Shown: positions 47,620 through 56,242, counted from the first letter of the stretch. The stretch is 64,000 nt of DNA from Luteimonas abyssi (GCF_001482195.1 NZ_KQ759763.1:1771321-1835320), one strand, 5' to 3'. Numbers and translations are program-made. The notes: generated by a model from the letters alone, not told the origin.

Positions 47620-49050
47620 ATGCCCCTTCCCCGCGTCCACCCCGCCCTCGCACCGCTCGCCCTGGTCGCCATCGCCTTGCTGTCCGGATGTGGCGAGCGC
47701 GCGCCCGCCACGTCCGGCGATCGGGTGCCGCCGGCCAGCAACGCGGCTCCGGATGCCGACGCGTCCGCGCTCCTGTTCGAAGGCGCACGCGTGTTCGACG
47801 GCACCAAGGATCTGGGTGTGGTGTCGGTGCTGGTCCGCGACGGCCGGATCGAAGCCATCGGCGACACTCTCGACGCGCCGGACGACGTGCGTCGGATCGA
47901 CTACGACGGCCACTGGCTGATCCCGGGCCTGGTGAGCGATCACTCCCATCTCGGCAACACCGACGGCACCGAGCACGGCGACCGCTTCTACACCCGCGAC
48001 AACGTCGTACGCGACTTGCGCCGCTTCCAGGCCTTCGGCGTCACCACCGTCACCTCGTTGGGCATCAACGGCGAGGCGTTCTACGACATCCGCGCCGAGG
48101 TCAACGGCGATCCTGCGCTCGGCGCCTATCTGCTCGGCGCCGGTCCGGGCGTGGGCGTTCCCGGCGGCGCGCCGCCCGCCGCCAACATGGGCCTGACCGC
48201 GGACCTGATCGCACGTCCGACCGACGCCGACGGCGCCCGTGCCGCGGTCCGCGAGCAGGCCGAGCGCGGCATCGACATCGTCAAACTGTGGGTCGACGAT
48301 CTCGGCGGCAACGCACCGCAGATGCAACCGGAGGTCTACCGCGCCGCGATCGAGGAAGCCCACGCCCGCGACCTGAAGGTGGCCGCGCACATCCACGACC
48401 TCGCCCCGGCCACCGACCTGGTCGTCAGCGGCGTCGACGTCATCGCCCATGGCGTGCGCGACGCACCTGTGGACGACGCCCTGATCGACGCGATGCGGCG
48501 CAACGGCACCTGGTACATCCCGACCGTGCAGATCGACGAGGCCAACTACCTCTACGCCGAGAATCCTGGCCTGCTCGACGAAGAGCCCGCGCTGCGTGCC
48601 GCGCTGCCCGAGGCACTGCGCACGCAGTTCGCCGATCCTGCGTGGCAGGAGCGCCAGCGCTCGGGCGACAACATTCCGGCGGCGAAGGCGGCGGTCGAAA
48701 TGAACCTGCGCAATCTGCGCACCCTGCACGAGGCCGGGGTGCGCATCGGCTTCGGTACCGATTCCGGCGCACTGCCGCACCGGGTGATCGGCTTCGCCGA
48801 GCATCGCGAACTCGAGCTCATGACCCAGGCCGGCTTCAGCGCGCAACAGGCCCTGACCGTCGCCACCCGCGACGCCGCCGAGCTGCTTGGCCTGGACGAT
48901 CGCGGCGTCATCGCGGCCGGGCGCCGTGCCGATTTCGTGGTGCTCGACGCCGATCCGCTGACCGACATCCGCAATACCCGGCGCATCCAGGCGGTCTGGC
49001 AGGCAGGCCAGGAAGTCGGCGGCCCGGTGACCGCGTTCGAGATCGACTGA
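47620..49050 (+). CDS. Amidohydrolase-family lipoprotein
   Basis: A 476-residue exported enzyme. Lipoprotein signal MPLPRVHPALAPLALVAIAL with lipobox LLSGCG, then an amidohydrolase TIM barrel: DHSHLGN (metal His-x-His), DIVKLWVDD (bridging Lys), VAAHIHD and VIAHGV (His ligands), and FGTDSG (Asp). It is closest to the imidazolonepropionase/prolidase-like group that hydrolyses cyclic amides or dipeptides. The substrate is unknown. ATG 47620 gives the complete lipobox, with AGGA 12 nt upstream. It converges tightly (4 bp) with the alpha/beta hydrolase gene. Confidence 0.88.
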   Translation: MPLPRVHPALAPLALVAIALLSGCGERAPATSGDRVPPASNAAPDADASALLFEGARVFDGTKDLGVVSVLVRDGRIEAIGDTLDAPDDVRRIDYDGHWLIPGLVSDHSHLGNTDGTEHGDRFYTRDNVVRDLRRFQAFGVTTVTSLGINGEAFYDIRAEVNGDPALGAYLLGAGPGVGVPGGAPPAANMGLTADLIARPTDADGARAAVREQAERGIDIVKLWVDDLGGNAPQMQPEVYRAAIEEAHARDLKVAAHIHDLAPATDLVVSGVDVIAHGVRDAPVDDALIDAMRRNGTWYIPTVQIDEANYLYAENPGLLDEEPALRAALPEALRTQFADPAWQERQRSGDNIPAAKAAVEMNLRNLRTLHEAGVRIGFGTDSGALPHRVIGFAEHRELELMTQAGFSAQQALTVATRDAAELLGLDDRGVIAAGRRADFVVLDADPLTDIRNTRRIQAVWQAGQEVGGPVTAFEID

Positions 49051-49054
49051 CGCA

Positions 49055-49873
49055 CTATGCCGCCCGATGTCCTGCCGCCGCCTCGCACTCGTCGATGGCG
49101 GCCAGGATCCGGGTGGCGGTTTCGTCGGGACGTTCCATCGGGTACAGATGCCCGCCCTCGACCCATTGCACGCGCGCGCCGACCACCTGTCGTGTCGTGC
49201 GCAGACCGATCTGCGCCACCTCGCGAGACCGGAGGCCACCGATGAACGCGACCGGCATCGGCAAGCCCATTGCCGCGGTGCGCACGCTGCCGGTCGGCAG
49301 CGTGCCGTAGATGCGATGTTCGATATCGCGGTCGAACCAGAGCCGCCGTCCGCCCGCGGGGTCCGGTCCAGTGCCATGGGTCGCGTAGTCGCGCAGGACC
49401 TCGGGATGCCAGCGCGCGAAGCCCGGCTTGGCCGCGAAGTGCGCGGTCACGGCCTCGACATCCGTCCAGTGCGTCCGCCGCTGCAATGTCTGTCGCAGCG
49501 GCATCAGGTGCCGGTCCAGCCCGGTACGGCGCCCGATCTTGAGCACGCGCTCGGTCCAGCGGCCGATCAACGGCGAATCCAGCAGAACCACGCCGGCTAC
49601 CCGTGTCGGCACCCGCGCGGCCGCCAGCACGCTCAGGTAACCGCCGAGGGAGTGCCCGACCAGCCACGTGCGACCGTCCACCGGCAGCGCCTCGATGTGG
49701 TCGACCAGTTGTCGCGCCAGTCCGTGCCAGCCACGCGCGACCGGGTAATCGGGCCCGTGACCGAAGCGCTCGACGCCGGACACTTCGAACCGTCCGGCCA
49801 GTGTCGAGAGCAGACGCCGATACGTCGCCACCGGGAATCCGTTGGCGTGCGAGAACACCAGGCGATCGCGCAT
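49055..49873 (-). CDS. Alpha/beta-hydrolase
   Basis: A 272-residue alpha/beta-hydrolase with LVFSHANGFPVATY at the N-terminus (oxyanion region), nucleophile elbow VGHSLGGYLS, and the C-terminal catalytic His in WVEGGHLYPMERPD. Substrate unknown, a small ester or amide is likely. The start is uncertain. ATG 49873 gives the conserved N-terminus, and GTG 49903 has a G-rich stretch upstream. ATG 49966 would overlap the next gene by 44 nt. Family membership is clear, specificity is not. Confidence 0.82.
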   Translation of the reverse strand: MRDRLVFSHANGFPVATYRRLLSTLAGRFEVSGVERFGHGPDYPVARGWHGLARQLVDHIEALPVDGRTWLVGHSLGGYLSVLAAARVPTRVAGVVLLDSPLIGRWTERVLKIGRRTGLDRHLMPLRQTLQRRTHWTDVEAVTAHFAAKPGFARWHPEVLRDYATHGTGPDPAGGRRLWFDRDIEHRIYGTLPTGSVRTAAMGLPMPVAFIGGLRSREVAQIGLRTTRQVVGARVQWVEGGHLYPMERPDETATRILAAIDECEAAAGHRAA

Positions 49874-49922
49874 CGGCCGGCCCGGGGGCTGCGTTCCGCT
49901 CACCCTGGCGCCCCCGACCGGA

Positions 49923-50561
49923 TCACCAGACGAGGTCGTCGGGCACCTGGTACTTGGGGTCCGCATAGGGATCGGCCTCGGCCGGCGCGTCGGGGTCCAC
50001 CTTCAGCGCCACCGCGGGTGCGAACACCGCTTCCGCCTCCGCCAGCACCGCCGCGGCCACCAACAGATAGCGGCCGTTGTTCTGCAGCACGCCCAACTCA
50101 CCGGCATTGAGCGCCTGCAACTGCTCGCTCGTGACATAGATCCGCTTGATCTTGCCGCCGTACTCGAAGTGGCGGGCGATGTCCGCCTCCTCGCGGTTGA
50201 GCGCCTTGCCCTGCACGAGGGCGGCGAGCTTCGCGCGCGCCTCGCGGCGCAGGCGCGCCTCCTCCTGCTTGACGCGCTCGGCCTCGATGCGCTCGTCCTT
50301 TTCCCTCTGCGCGCGGATCGCGTAGGCCTTGGCCAGATCGATGTCCTCGCGGCTGCGCGGCTTGTTGCCGCCACGGCCGCGCGCATCGCCGGACTTGCGC
50401 TGGGCGCCTTCGGGTCGTCCATCCGCCTTGCGGCCCTGCGGGCGCTCGCGCTCGGGCCGGCCCTTGGCCTTGTGCGGCGGCCGGGCCGCGGGCTTGGGCG
50501 CCGGCTTCGGGACCGGCTTGAAGCCCAGGCCGAGCAACTGGTCGCGGAGGGTATCGCTCAT
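49923..50561 (-). CDS. DUF2058 family protein (YaiL-like)
   Basis: A 212-residue protein: MSDTLRDQLLGLGFKPV at the start, a low-complexity basic linker rich in Pro, Arg and Lys, a charged coiled coil (REDIDLAKAYAIRAQREKDERIEAERVKQ) and the conserved C-terminal region IARHFEYGGKIKRIYVTSEQLQALNAGELGV. The function of DUF2058 proteins is unknown. Starts 13 bp after slyX on the same strand, so the two are likely cotranscribed. Confidence 0.88.
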   Translation of the reverse strand: MSDTLRDQLLGLGFKPVPKPAPKPAARPPHKAKGRPERERPQGRKADGRPEGAQRKSGDARGRGGNKPRSREDIDLAKAYAIRAQREKDERIEAERVKQEEARLRREARAKLAALVQGKALNREEADIARHFEYGGKIKRIYVTSEQLQALNAGELGVLQNNGRYLLVAAAVLAEAEAVFAPAVALKVDPDAPAEADPYADPKYQVPDDLVW

Positions 50562-50574
50562 GGCGTCGCGTCCA

Positions 50575-50790
50575 TTAATAGTGCGGCGGGGGCGGCTCTT
50601 CCGCCGGATCGGCGTAGAACGCGCCGCGCGCCTGTTTGAGTTCGTCGAGGCTGCGCCGCAGCAGTTCCCTGCTCTGCGCAGCCTCCTTGCGCAATGCCGC
50701 CAGGGCATCGCTGAGTTCGGTCAGGGTCTGGTCCTGGAAAGCGACACGCGTTTCCAGCTCCACGACCCGCTGTTCGAGATCCTGCGTCAT
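50575..50790 (-). CDS. slyX: SlyX-like coiled-coil protein
   Basis: A 71-residue protein with the SlyX pattern: QDLEQRVVELETRVAFQDQT, LSDALAALRKEAAQSRELL and the proline-rich end PAEEPPPPHY. SlyX proteins are short coiled coils of unknown function, often near slyD-type isomerases, which fits the two FKBP genes just upstream. The start is ambiguous between three Mets (50790, 50796 or 50802). I chose the one directly before the conserved coiled coil. Confidence 0.85.
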   Translation of the reverse strand: MTQDLEQRVVELETRVAFQDQTLTELSDALAALRKEAAQSRELLRRSLDELKQARGAFYADPAEEPPPPHY

Positions 50791-50926
50791 CTTCATCCGC
50801 ATCCGCCGGTCGCCGCCGGACCGGCCCATGGTACGCCCGCCGGTTGGGCGGTGCGCGGCGGCACGAGGCCGGAACGCCGGGCATGCGCGGGCGGCCCGAC
50901 GCCGTCGCGCGCACGCCCGGTCACCG

Positions 50927-51682
50927 TCATTCGCCTGCCGGCAGGACCTCGAGCAGCTCGACTTCGAACTGCAGCGCGGCGTTGGGCGGAATCGGGCCTG
51001 CGCCCTGCTCGCCGTAGGCCTGCGCGGCCGGAATCCACAGGCGGTACTTGGCGCCCGGCTGCATCAGCTGGAGACCTTCCTGCCAGCCCGGGATGATCTC
51101 GGCCAGCGCGAACTCCACCGGCTCGCCACGCTCGATCGAGCTGTCGAACACGGTGCCGTCGAGCAGGCGCCCCTCGTAGTGCACGCGTACACGGTCGTTC
51201 GCGGTCGGCGCGGTGCCTTCGCCGGCGGTCAGTACTTCGTACTGCAGGCCCGACTCGGTGACTTCCACGCCGTCCTTGCCGGCATTCTCGGCCAGGAAGG
51301 TCTCGGCCTCCTCGATGCGCGCCTGGGCGTCGGCGGCCTGTCGCGCCTGCATGCGCGTGGCCAGGCCCTGCATCACCTGCATCACCTGCTCTTCGTTGAG
51401 CTTCGGCTCGCGCTCGTCGAGGGTGTCGCGGATGCCCTGCAGCATCGCGTCGAGATCGACTTCCTCCTGGACCGGCTTGATCGAGTTGCCGAGATCCAGC
51501 CCGATGACGTAACCGACCTGCTCGCGATTGCTGTCGAGGCCGTCCACCTGCACCGCCGGCGCCTCGTCACCAGCGGCTGCGGCCGGTGCGGCATCGTCGT
51601 CGACCTTCGAGCAGGCCGAGAGGATCAGCGCGGTGGACAGCGCCAGGGCGGACAGGGTCAGGCCGCTGCGGGAATTGTTCAT
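50927..51682 (-). CDS. FKBP-type peptidyl-prolyl isomerase lipoprotein
   Basis: A 251-residue lipoprotein with lipobox LILSACS. An FKBP_N dimerisation domain (QVGYVIGLDLGNSIKPVQEE to GLATRMQARQ) is followed by a helical linker and the C-terminal isomerase domain: SGLQYEVLTAGEG, VRVHYEGRLLDGTVFDSS, FALAEIIPGWQEGLQLM and the PNAALQFEVELLEVL end. It assists periplasmic or outer-membrane protein folding in the manner of Mip/FkpA. AGGAG precedes ATG 51682. It is paralogous to the adjacent upstream gene. Confidence 0.94.
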   Translation of the reverse strand: MNNSRSGLTLSALALSTALILSACSKVDDDAAPAAAAGDEAPAVQVDGLDSNREQVGYVIGLDLGNSIKPVQEEVDLDAMLQGIRDTLDEREPKLNEEQVMQVMQGLATRMQARQAADAQARIEEAETFLAENAGKDGVEVTESGLQYEVLTAGEGTAPTANDRVRVHYEGRLLDGTVFDSSIERGEPVEFALAEIIPGWQEGLQLMQPGAKYRLWIPAAQAYGEQGAGPIPPNAALQFEVELLEVLPAGE

Positions 51683-51752
51683 GGGGACACTCCTGGGGGA
51701 AACGTGGATCGACGGCCGGACACGACGGTGTCCGGCCGGAAGGACGGCGCGA

Positions 51753-52691
51753 TCAGAGGACGTCGAGCAGTTCGACATCGAACACCAGCGTGGAGTTCGG
51801 CGGTATCCCTTCGGTGCCGCGGGTGCCGTAACCCAGGCCGGACGGAATCCAGAAACGGAACTTGCTGCCGATCGGCATCAGGGCGACGCCCTCGGTCCAG
51901 CCCGGAATCACCTGGTTGAGGCCGAACTCGGCCGGACGTGCGCGCTCGTACGAGCTGTCGAACACGGAACCGTCGAGCAGCGCCCCCTGGTAGTGGACGC
52001 GCACGCGGTCCGACGGCACCGGCCGGCGGCCCGATCCTTGCCGTATCACGCGATACTGCAGCCCGGATGGCGTCGTCTGTACGCCCGCTTCCTCGCGATT
52101 GCGGGCCAGGAACGCTTCGCCCTCGGTCCGGTTGCGCTCGCCGGCCTGCGCGGCTTCGGCCTGCATGCGCTGCTGCACGCGATCGGAGAAGGTCTGGCGC
52201 AACGCATCGGCCTGGGTCGCGTCGAGCAGCAATTGGCCACCTTCGATCCGGGTCCGCAGGCCCTGGAGCACTACCGCCAGGTCCAGTTCGTCCTTGATCG
52301 GCTGCAGCGACCGGCCGATGTCCGCACCGACCATCAACCCCACCTTGGCGCGATCGACCTCCGGCGGCGGCGCACCCGGCGGCATACCGGGCGGCGTCTG
52401 GCCACCGCGCAACGCCACGCGCTGCATCAGCGCCTGCGCGGTCCCCGCGGTCTCCTGTTCGGACAGCAGCGGCTCGCCGCCGTCGAAGGCGTTGCGGATC
52501 GCGCGCTCCAACGCCGCGTAGTCCACATCCTCGCCGACCGGCTCGATCGATTGACCGACGTCCATGCCGACCATGTAGCTGATCCGTGCCTGCTCGCTCT
52601 CCAGGCTCTGCACCTGCGCCCCTACGGGGACGGCGACCGCACAGGCCACGACCAGACACAGCACGGCCGCGCCGCGCATCGCTTTGTTCAT
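51753..52691 (-). CDS. Periplasmic FKBP-type isomerase with duplicated N-domain
   Basis: A 312-residue protein with a cleavable signal (ends AVPVGA). It has two FKBP_N-like domains instead of one: residues 36-92 (ISYMVGMDVGQSIEPVGED onward) and 117-173 (VGLMVGADIGRSLQPIKDE onward), joined by a Pro/Gly-rich linker. The FKBP isomerase domain follows at about 208-312 (SGLQYRVIRQGSG, VRVHYQGALLDGSVFDSS, VIPGWTEGVALM). GGAG lies 9 nt upstream of the ATG. The two genes probably arose by duplication, and an extra N-domain copy was gained or lost. Confidence 0.93.
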   Translation of the reverse strand: MNKAMRGAAVLCLVVACAVAVPVGAQVQSLESEQARISYMVGMDVGQSIEPVGEDVDYAALERAIRNAFDGGEPLLSEQETAGTAQALMQRVALRGGQTPPGMPPGAPPPEVDRAKVGLMVGADIGRSLQPIKDELDLAVVLQGLRTRIEGGQLLLDATQADALRQTFSDRVQQRMQAEAAQAGERNRTEGEAFLARNREEAGVQTTPSGLQYRVIRQGSGRRPVPSDRVRVHYQGALLDGSVFDSSYERARPAEFGLNQVIPGWTEGVALMPIGSKFRFWIPSGLGYGTRGTEGIPPNSTLVFDVELLDVL

Positions 52692-52860
52692 CGGGAACGC
52701 TCCGGGTTGAGGCGCCGGTCCTGCGGCGCGTAGCCGCGTATTGTGGCGGTCACCTCAGCCCGCGGGCAATCGTGGGCCGCGGCCGGCGTTCACGCGCCCC
52801 ACCGCAGGGGCGCCCGAAAGACCGCACACAGACACCATGCGACCGTCCGGGCGGGGCCGC

Positions 52861-53427
52861 TCAGCGACCGGGGACGGGCGCCTGCAGCGCCTGCTCGATC
52901 GCCGAGACGATCGCCGGTTCGTCGGGCACCGTCTTGCTGCCCCAGTTCGCCAGCACCCGGCCGTCCCGGCCGACCAGATACTTGTGGAAGTTCCATTGCG
53001 GCACGGCGCCGTCGCTGCCTGCCGCGAGTTCCCGGAACAGACCGGTCGTCTCCGGTCCGACCACATGCACCCGCTCGAACATCGGAAAACGCACGCCGTA
53101 GGTCAGCGTGCAGAATTCGCGGATCTGCGCTTCGTCCTCGAATTCCTGTTCGCGGAAATCGCCCGACGGGAACCCCAGCACCGCGAACCCGCGGTCGGCG
53201 TACTTCGTGTGCAGCGCTTCGAGCGCCTCGAACTGCGGCGTGAGGCCGCACTTGCTCGCGGTATTGACCACCAACAGGACCTGGCCGCCGTACTGCGCCT
53301 GGAGATCGACGGGTTCGCGACCCGCCAGTGGACGGTATTCGTGGTTGAGGACACTGTCGGCCGCCATCGCTGAAACTCCAATCGACATCAATAAAGATAC
53401 GCAAACGATTGATCTATAAATGTTCAT
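52861..53427 (-). CDS. Exported glutathione peroxidase (cysteine type)
   Basis: A 188-residue thiol peroxidase of the GPx fold with an N-terminal signal peptide (YRSIVCVSLLMSIGVSAMA). The active-site segment is VNTASKCGLTPQF with Cys replacing selenocysteine, followed by GFPSGDF and the WNFHKYLVGRDG block with conserved Trp and Asn. Likely reduces hydroperoxides in the periplasm. ATG 53427 is chosen because it gives the signal peptide. A longer frame begins at 53487. It is divergent from the ytrA operon and stands near a lower-GC control region. Confidence 0.9.
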   Translation of the reverse strand: MNIYRSIVCVSLLMSIGVSAMAADSVLNHEYRPLAGREPVDLQAQYGGQVLLVVNTASKCGLTPQFEALEALHTKYADRGFAVLGFPSGDFREQEFEDEAQIREFCTLTYGVRFPMFERVHVVGPETTGLFRELAAGSDGAVPQWNFHKYLVGRDGRVLANWGSKTVPDEPAIVSAIEQALQAPVPGR

Positions 53428-53481
53428 CTCGATACCCCGCCCTGATTGATGCCATCGACACCGGTTTTTCGCCATCGGCGC

Positions 53482-53509
53482 TTGCACTCCGGCGTGGTGG
53501 TGTTATAGT
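53482..53509 (+). promoter_or_regulatory. Promoter of the ytrA operon
   Basis: TTGCAC (53482-53487) and TATAGT (53504-53509) are spaced 16 bp, a close match to the sigma-70 consensus in GC-rich DNA. The -10 lies inside the GGTG-N16-CACC palindrome. Confidence 0.75.
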
Positions 53510-53522
53510 CACATACAACACC
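53499..53522 (+). promoter_or_regulatory. Likely YtrA operator, GGTG-N16-CACC
   Basis: GGTG (53499-53502) and CACC (53519-53522) are separated by exactly 16 bp. The arms extend to GGTGTT/AACACC. The dyad covers the -10 and the predicted start site of the operon encoding the GntR-type regulator, so autorepression is expected. I recall this same motif reported for a YtrA regulator of Xanthomonas citri. Confidence 0.75.
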
Positions 53523-53547
53523 GATCAACCAGGGCAGGAGATTCGCC

Positions 53548-53967
53548 ATGGACCGTAGACGCCCCAACACGATACTGGCTTTGTCGTCCGCCGCGGTGGC
53601 CGCGTTCGTCGCGCTGCTCGGCCTGGCGATCGTCGGCGGGCCGCCGAGGCCTCTTTCCGTGGCGGAGCTGGCCGAACTGGCCCAGCCCATCGACCCGCCC
53701 GTGCCTTCGACGGTGTCCGCGGTGGTGCCCGCGGGCGTCACGACGACCCCGGATCGATCCGACGATCTCGACGCGCTCGCCTCCGCCGGACCGGCGATGG
53801 CGGACGCCGCCATGGATGCAGCCGCGGACACCGGCGGGCGCGCGATGGCCGGCGAAGGTGGCATCGTCGACATCGCGGAGGCCCGCGGGCGCGCCCGCGC
53901 CAAGCGCAAGGCCATCGCCATGCCCTACTTTTCATTCGCGCAGGGCCTGCGCGGCACCAGGAGCTGA
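53548..53967 (+). CDS. Small membrane-anchored protein of the ytrA operon
   Basis: A 139-residue protein with a single N-terminal hydrophobic helix (about residues 9-30), an Ala/Pro-rich low-complexity middle, and a basic conserved-looking tail (KRKAIAMPYFSFAQGLRG). The AGGAGA ribosome-binding site is good. No domain is recognised. It is the first gene after the operator and ends 3 bp before the regulator, so it is part of the operon. Confidence 0.75.
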   Translation: MDRRRPNTILALSSAAVAAFVALLGLAIVGGPPRPLSVAELAELAQPIDPPVPSTVSAVVPAGVTTTPDRSDDLDALASAGPAMADAAMDAAADTGGRAMAGEGGIVDIAEARGRARAKRKAIAMPYFSFAQGLRGTRS

Positions 53968-53970
53968 GCC

Positions 53971-54342
53971 ATGGCCGACATCCAATGGAACGACGGCGCT
54001 CCCATCTACAGACAGCTGAAGGAACGGGTGATCGCGATGATGCTCGACGGCGTACTCAAGCCCGGCGACGCACTGCCCTCGGTGCGCCAGGTCGCGGCCG
54101 AGTACCAGCTCAATCCGATCACCGTGTCGCGCGCCTACCAGGAACTGGCCGACGAGGCGCTGGTCGAAAAACGCAGAGGACTGGGCATGTTCGTCACCGA
54201 AGAAGCATCCAAGAAACTGCTGTCCAACGAACGCGAGCGCTTCCTGCGCGAGGAATGGCCGCTGGTCCTCGAACGCATCCAGCGCCTCGGGCTGTCGCTC
54301 GACGAGCTGATGAAGCCGGCCCGCAACGGAGGTGACGCATGA
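53971..54342 (+). CDS. ytrA: GntR-family (YtrA subfamily) transcriptional regulator
   Basis: A 123-residue regulator with only the GntR winged helix (APIYRQLKERVIAMMLDGVLKPGDALPSVRQVAAEYQLN to VTEEASKKLL) plus a short helical C-terminus, the YtrA layout without an effector domain. It normally represses its own ABC-transporter operon. AGGAG precedes the ATG. It overlaps the ATPase gene by ATGA. The operator at 53499-53522 is the expected target. The symbol is by family analogy. Confidence 0.93.
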   Translation: MADIQWNDGAPIYRQLKERVIAMMLDGVLKPGDALPSVRQVAAEYQLNPITVSRAYQELADEALVEKRRGLGMFVTEEASKKLLSNERERFLREEWPLVLERIQRLGLSLDELMKPARNGGDA

Positions 54343-55214
54343 ACATCGAGTCCCTGCCCCACGTCATCGAGGCCCGCGGCCTGCGCAAGGGCTACAAGAA
54401 CTCGGTGGCGCTCGACGACACCACGTTCTCGATCGAGCCCGGTCGCATCGTCGGCCTGATCGGCCCCAACGGCGCCGGCAAGACCACCGCGCTCAAGGCC
54501 ATTCTCGGCCTGATCGACGTCGAGGGCGAACTGAAGGTGCTCGGCCTCGACCCGCGCCGCGAACGCGACCGCCTGATGAACGATGTCTGCTTCATCGCCG
54601 ATGTCGCCATCCTGCCGCGCTGGATCCGGGTCCGCGAGGCGATCGACTACGTCGAGGGCGTGCACCCACGCTTCGACCGCGCCCGCTGCGAACGCTTCCT
54701 CGCCAACACCCAGCTCAAGCCCAATGCCCGCGTGCGCGAGCTGTCCAAGGGCATGATCGTGCAGTTGCACCTGGCCTTGGTGATGGCCATCGATGCGCGC
54801 GTGCTGATCCTCGACGAGCCCACCCTCGGCCTGGACATCATCTACCGCAAGGAGTTCTACCAGCGGCTGCTGGAGGACTATTTCGACGAGCAGAAGACGA
54901 TCATCGTGACTACCCATCAGGTCGAGGAGATCGAGCACATCCTCACCGACGTGATGTTCATCCGCGACGGCCGCATCGTGCTGCAGGCATCGATGGACGA
55001 GGTCGGTGCGCGCTTCGTCGAGGTCCTGGTCAGCGCCGACCAGGTCGAGGCCGCGCGCGCATTGGGGCCCATCGGCGAACGCGCCCTGCCGTTCGGCAAA
55101 ACGGTGATGCTGTTCGACGGCATGTCGCCGGCCGGTCTGGCCGGCTACGGCGAGACCCGCACGCCGGGCCTGGCCGACCTGTTCGTGGCCCAGATGAAAG
55201 GAGCCTACGCATGA
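54339..55214 (+). CDS. ABC transporter ATP-binding protein
   Basis: A 291-residue ATPase: Walker A GPNGAGKTTALKA, signature RELSKGMIVQLHLALVMA (LSKGM in place of the usual LSGGQ), Walker B LILDEPTLGLD, and H-loop TTHQVEEIE. The C-terminal 70 residues form an extra domain common in this efflux-type group. It is the energy subunit of the ABC-2 exporter with the next gene and is translationally coupled on both sides (ATGA). The substrate is unknown. YtrA-type systems are linked to cell-envelope stress in other bacteria. Confidence 0.95.
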   Translation: MNIESLPHVIEARGLRKGYKNSVALDDTTFSIEPGRIVGLIGPNGAGKTTALKAILGLIDVEGELKVLGLDPRRERDRLMNDVCFIADVAILPRWIRVREAIDYVEGVHPRFDRARCERFLANTQLKPNARVRELSKGMIVQLHLALVMAIDARVLILDEPTLGLDIIYRKEFYQRLLEDYFDEQKTIIVTTHQVEEIEHILTDVMFIRDGRIVLQASMDEVGARFVEVLVSADQVEAARALGPIGERALPFGKTVMLFDGMSPAGLAGYGETRTPGLADLFVAQMKGAYA

Positions 55215-56242
55215 ACGCGCAGAGCCAACCCCGCAACACGCCGGCCCTGCGCCGGAGGCATCCGTTCGGCATGTTGTTGCGCCGCGAATACTGGGAGCAT
55301 CGCGGCGGCTTCCTGTGGGCGCCGGTGATCGCTGGCGGCATCTCGCTGCTGCTGACCATCGTGTTCTCGATCATCGCCGTGGTCGTCGCCCGCCGCGCGG
55401 CCGCCGAAGGCGAGCTGCAGATCGACGGCATGGTGGTCAACGGTCTCGACCTGGCCCTGCTCACCAGCCGCATGAGCGCGAGCGATCTGCAGCAACTGGC
55501 CGACGCGATCGACCTCAGCCTGGTGATGTCGTCGAGCTGGCCGTTCATCGTGATGGCCTTCGTGGTGTTCTTCTACTGCCTGGGCGCGCTCTACGACGAC
55601 CGCAAGGACCGCAGCCTGCTGTTCTGGAAGTCGCTGCCGGTCTCCGATCGCGACACCGTGCTGTCGAAGGTCGCCAGTGCCCTGCTGGTGGCCCCGCTGC
55701 TGGCGACCGCCGCCGCACTGGTGACCATGTTCGCGCACCTGGTCGTGGTCAGCGTGCTGGTGATGTCCCACGGCGGCAGCGCGTGGCAGCTGCTCTGGGC
55801 CAGCGGCACGCCGTTCCGGCTCACGCTGTTCTTCATCGCGGCGATTCCGGTCTATGCCGCCTGGGCCCTGCCGACCGTGGGCTGGTTGCTGATGTGCTCG
55901 GCCTGGGCGCGCAGCAAGCCGTTCCTCTGGGCGTTGCTGATCCCCGTGCTGCTGGGCGTATGCGTGAGCGCGTTCAGCGTGATGGAGTACTTCGGCCAGA
56001 CCACCGGCTGGTTCTGGCAGAACGTCGTCGCCCGGATGCTGTTGAGCGTGGTACCCGCCGGCTGGATGGACGCGATCAACCTCGGTGCCCTGGCCGAGTC
56101 ATCCGAGGGCATGCGCCACCTGACGTCGCTGCCGACGCTGTACTCCACGTTCGCCTCGCCGAAGATGTGGATCGGCATGCTGGCGGGCGCCGCGATGATC
56201 GCGATCTCGGTCCGCCTGCGTCGCTGGCGCGAGGAAGGCTGA
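55211..56242 (+). CDS. ABC-2 type transporter permease
   Basis: A 343-residue membrane protein with about six TM helices: an N-terminal helix near residues 40-65 (VIAGGISLLLTIVFSIIAVV), further helices after a soluble loop (PFIVMAFVVFFYCLGALY, then the ALLVAPLLATAAALVTMF region), and others at 200-300. A basic segment WKSLPVSDRDTVLSK is the coupling element. It overlaps the ATPase gene by ATGA (ATG 55211). Together they form a simple ABC-2 exporter. Substrate unknown. Confidence 0.92.
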   Translation: MNAQSQPRNTPALRRRHPFGMLLRREYWEHRGGFLWAPVIAGGISLLLTIVFSIIAVVVARRAAAEGELQIDGMVVNGLDLALLTSRMSASDLQQLADAIDLSLVMSSSWPFIVMAFVVFFYCLGALYDDRKDRSLLFWKSLPVSDRDTVLSKVASALLVAPLLATAAALVTMFAHLVVVSVLVMSHGGSAWQLLWASGTPFRLTLFFIAAIPVYAAWALPTVGWLLMCSAWARSKPFLWALLIPVLLGVCVSAFSVMEYFGQTTGWFWQNVVARMLLSVVPAGWMDAINLGALAESSEGMRHLTSLPTLYSTFASPKMWIGMLAGAAMIAISVRLRRWREEG

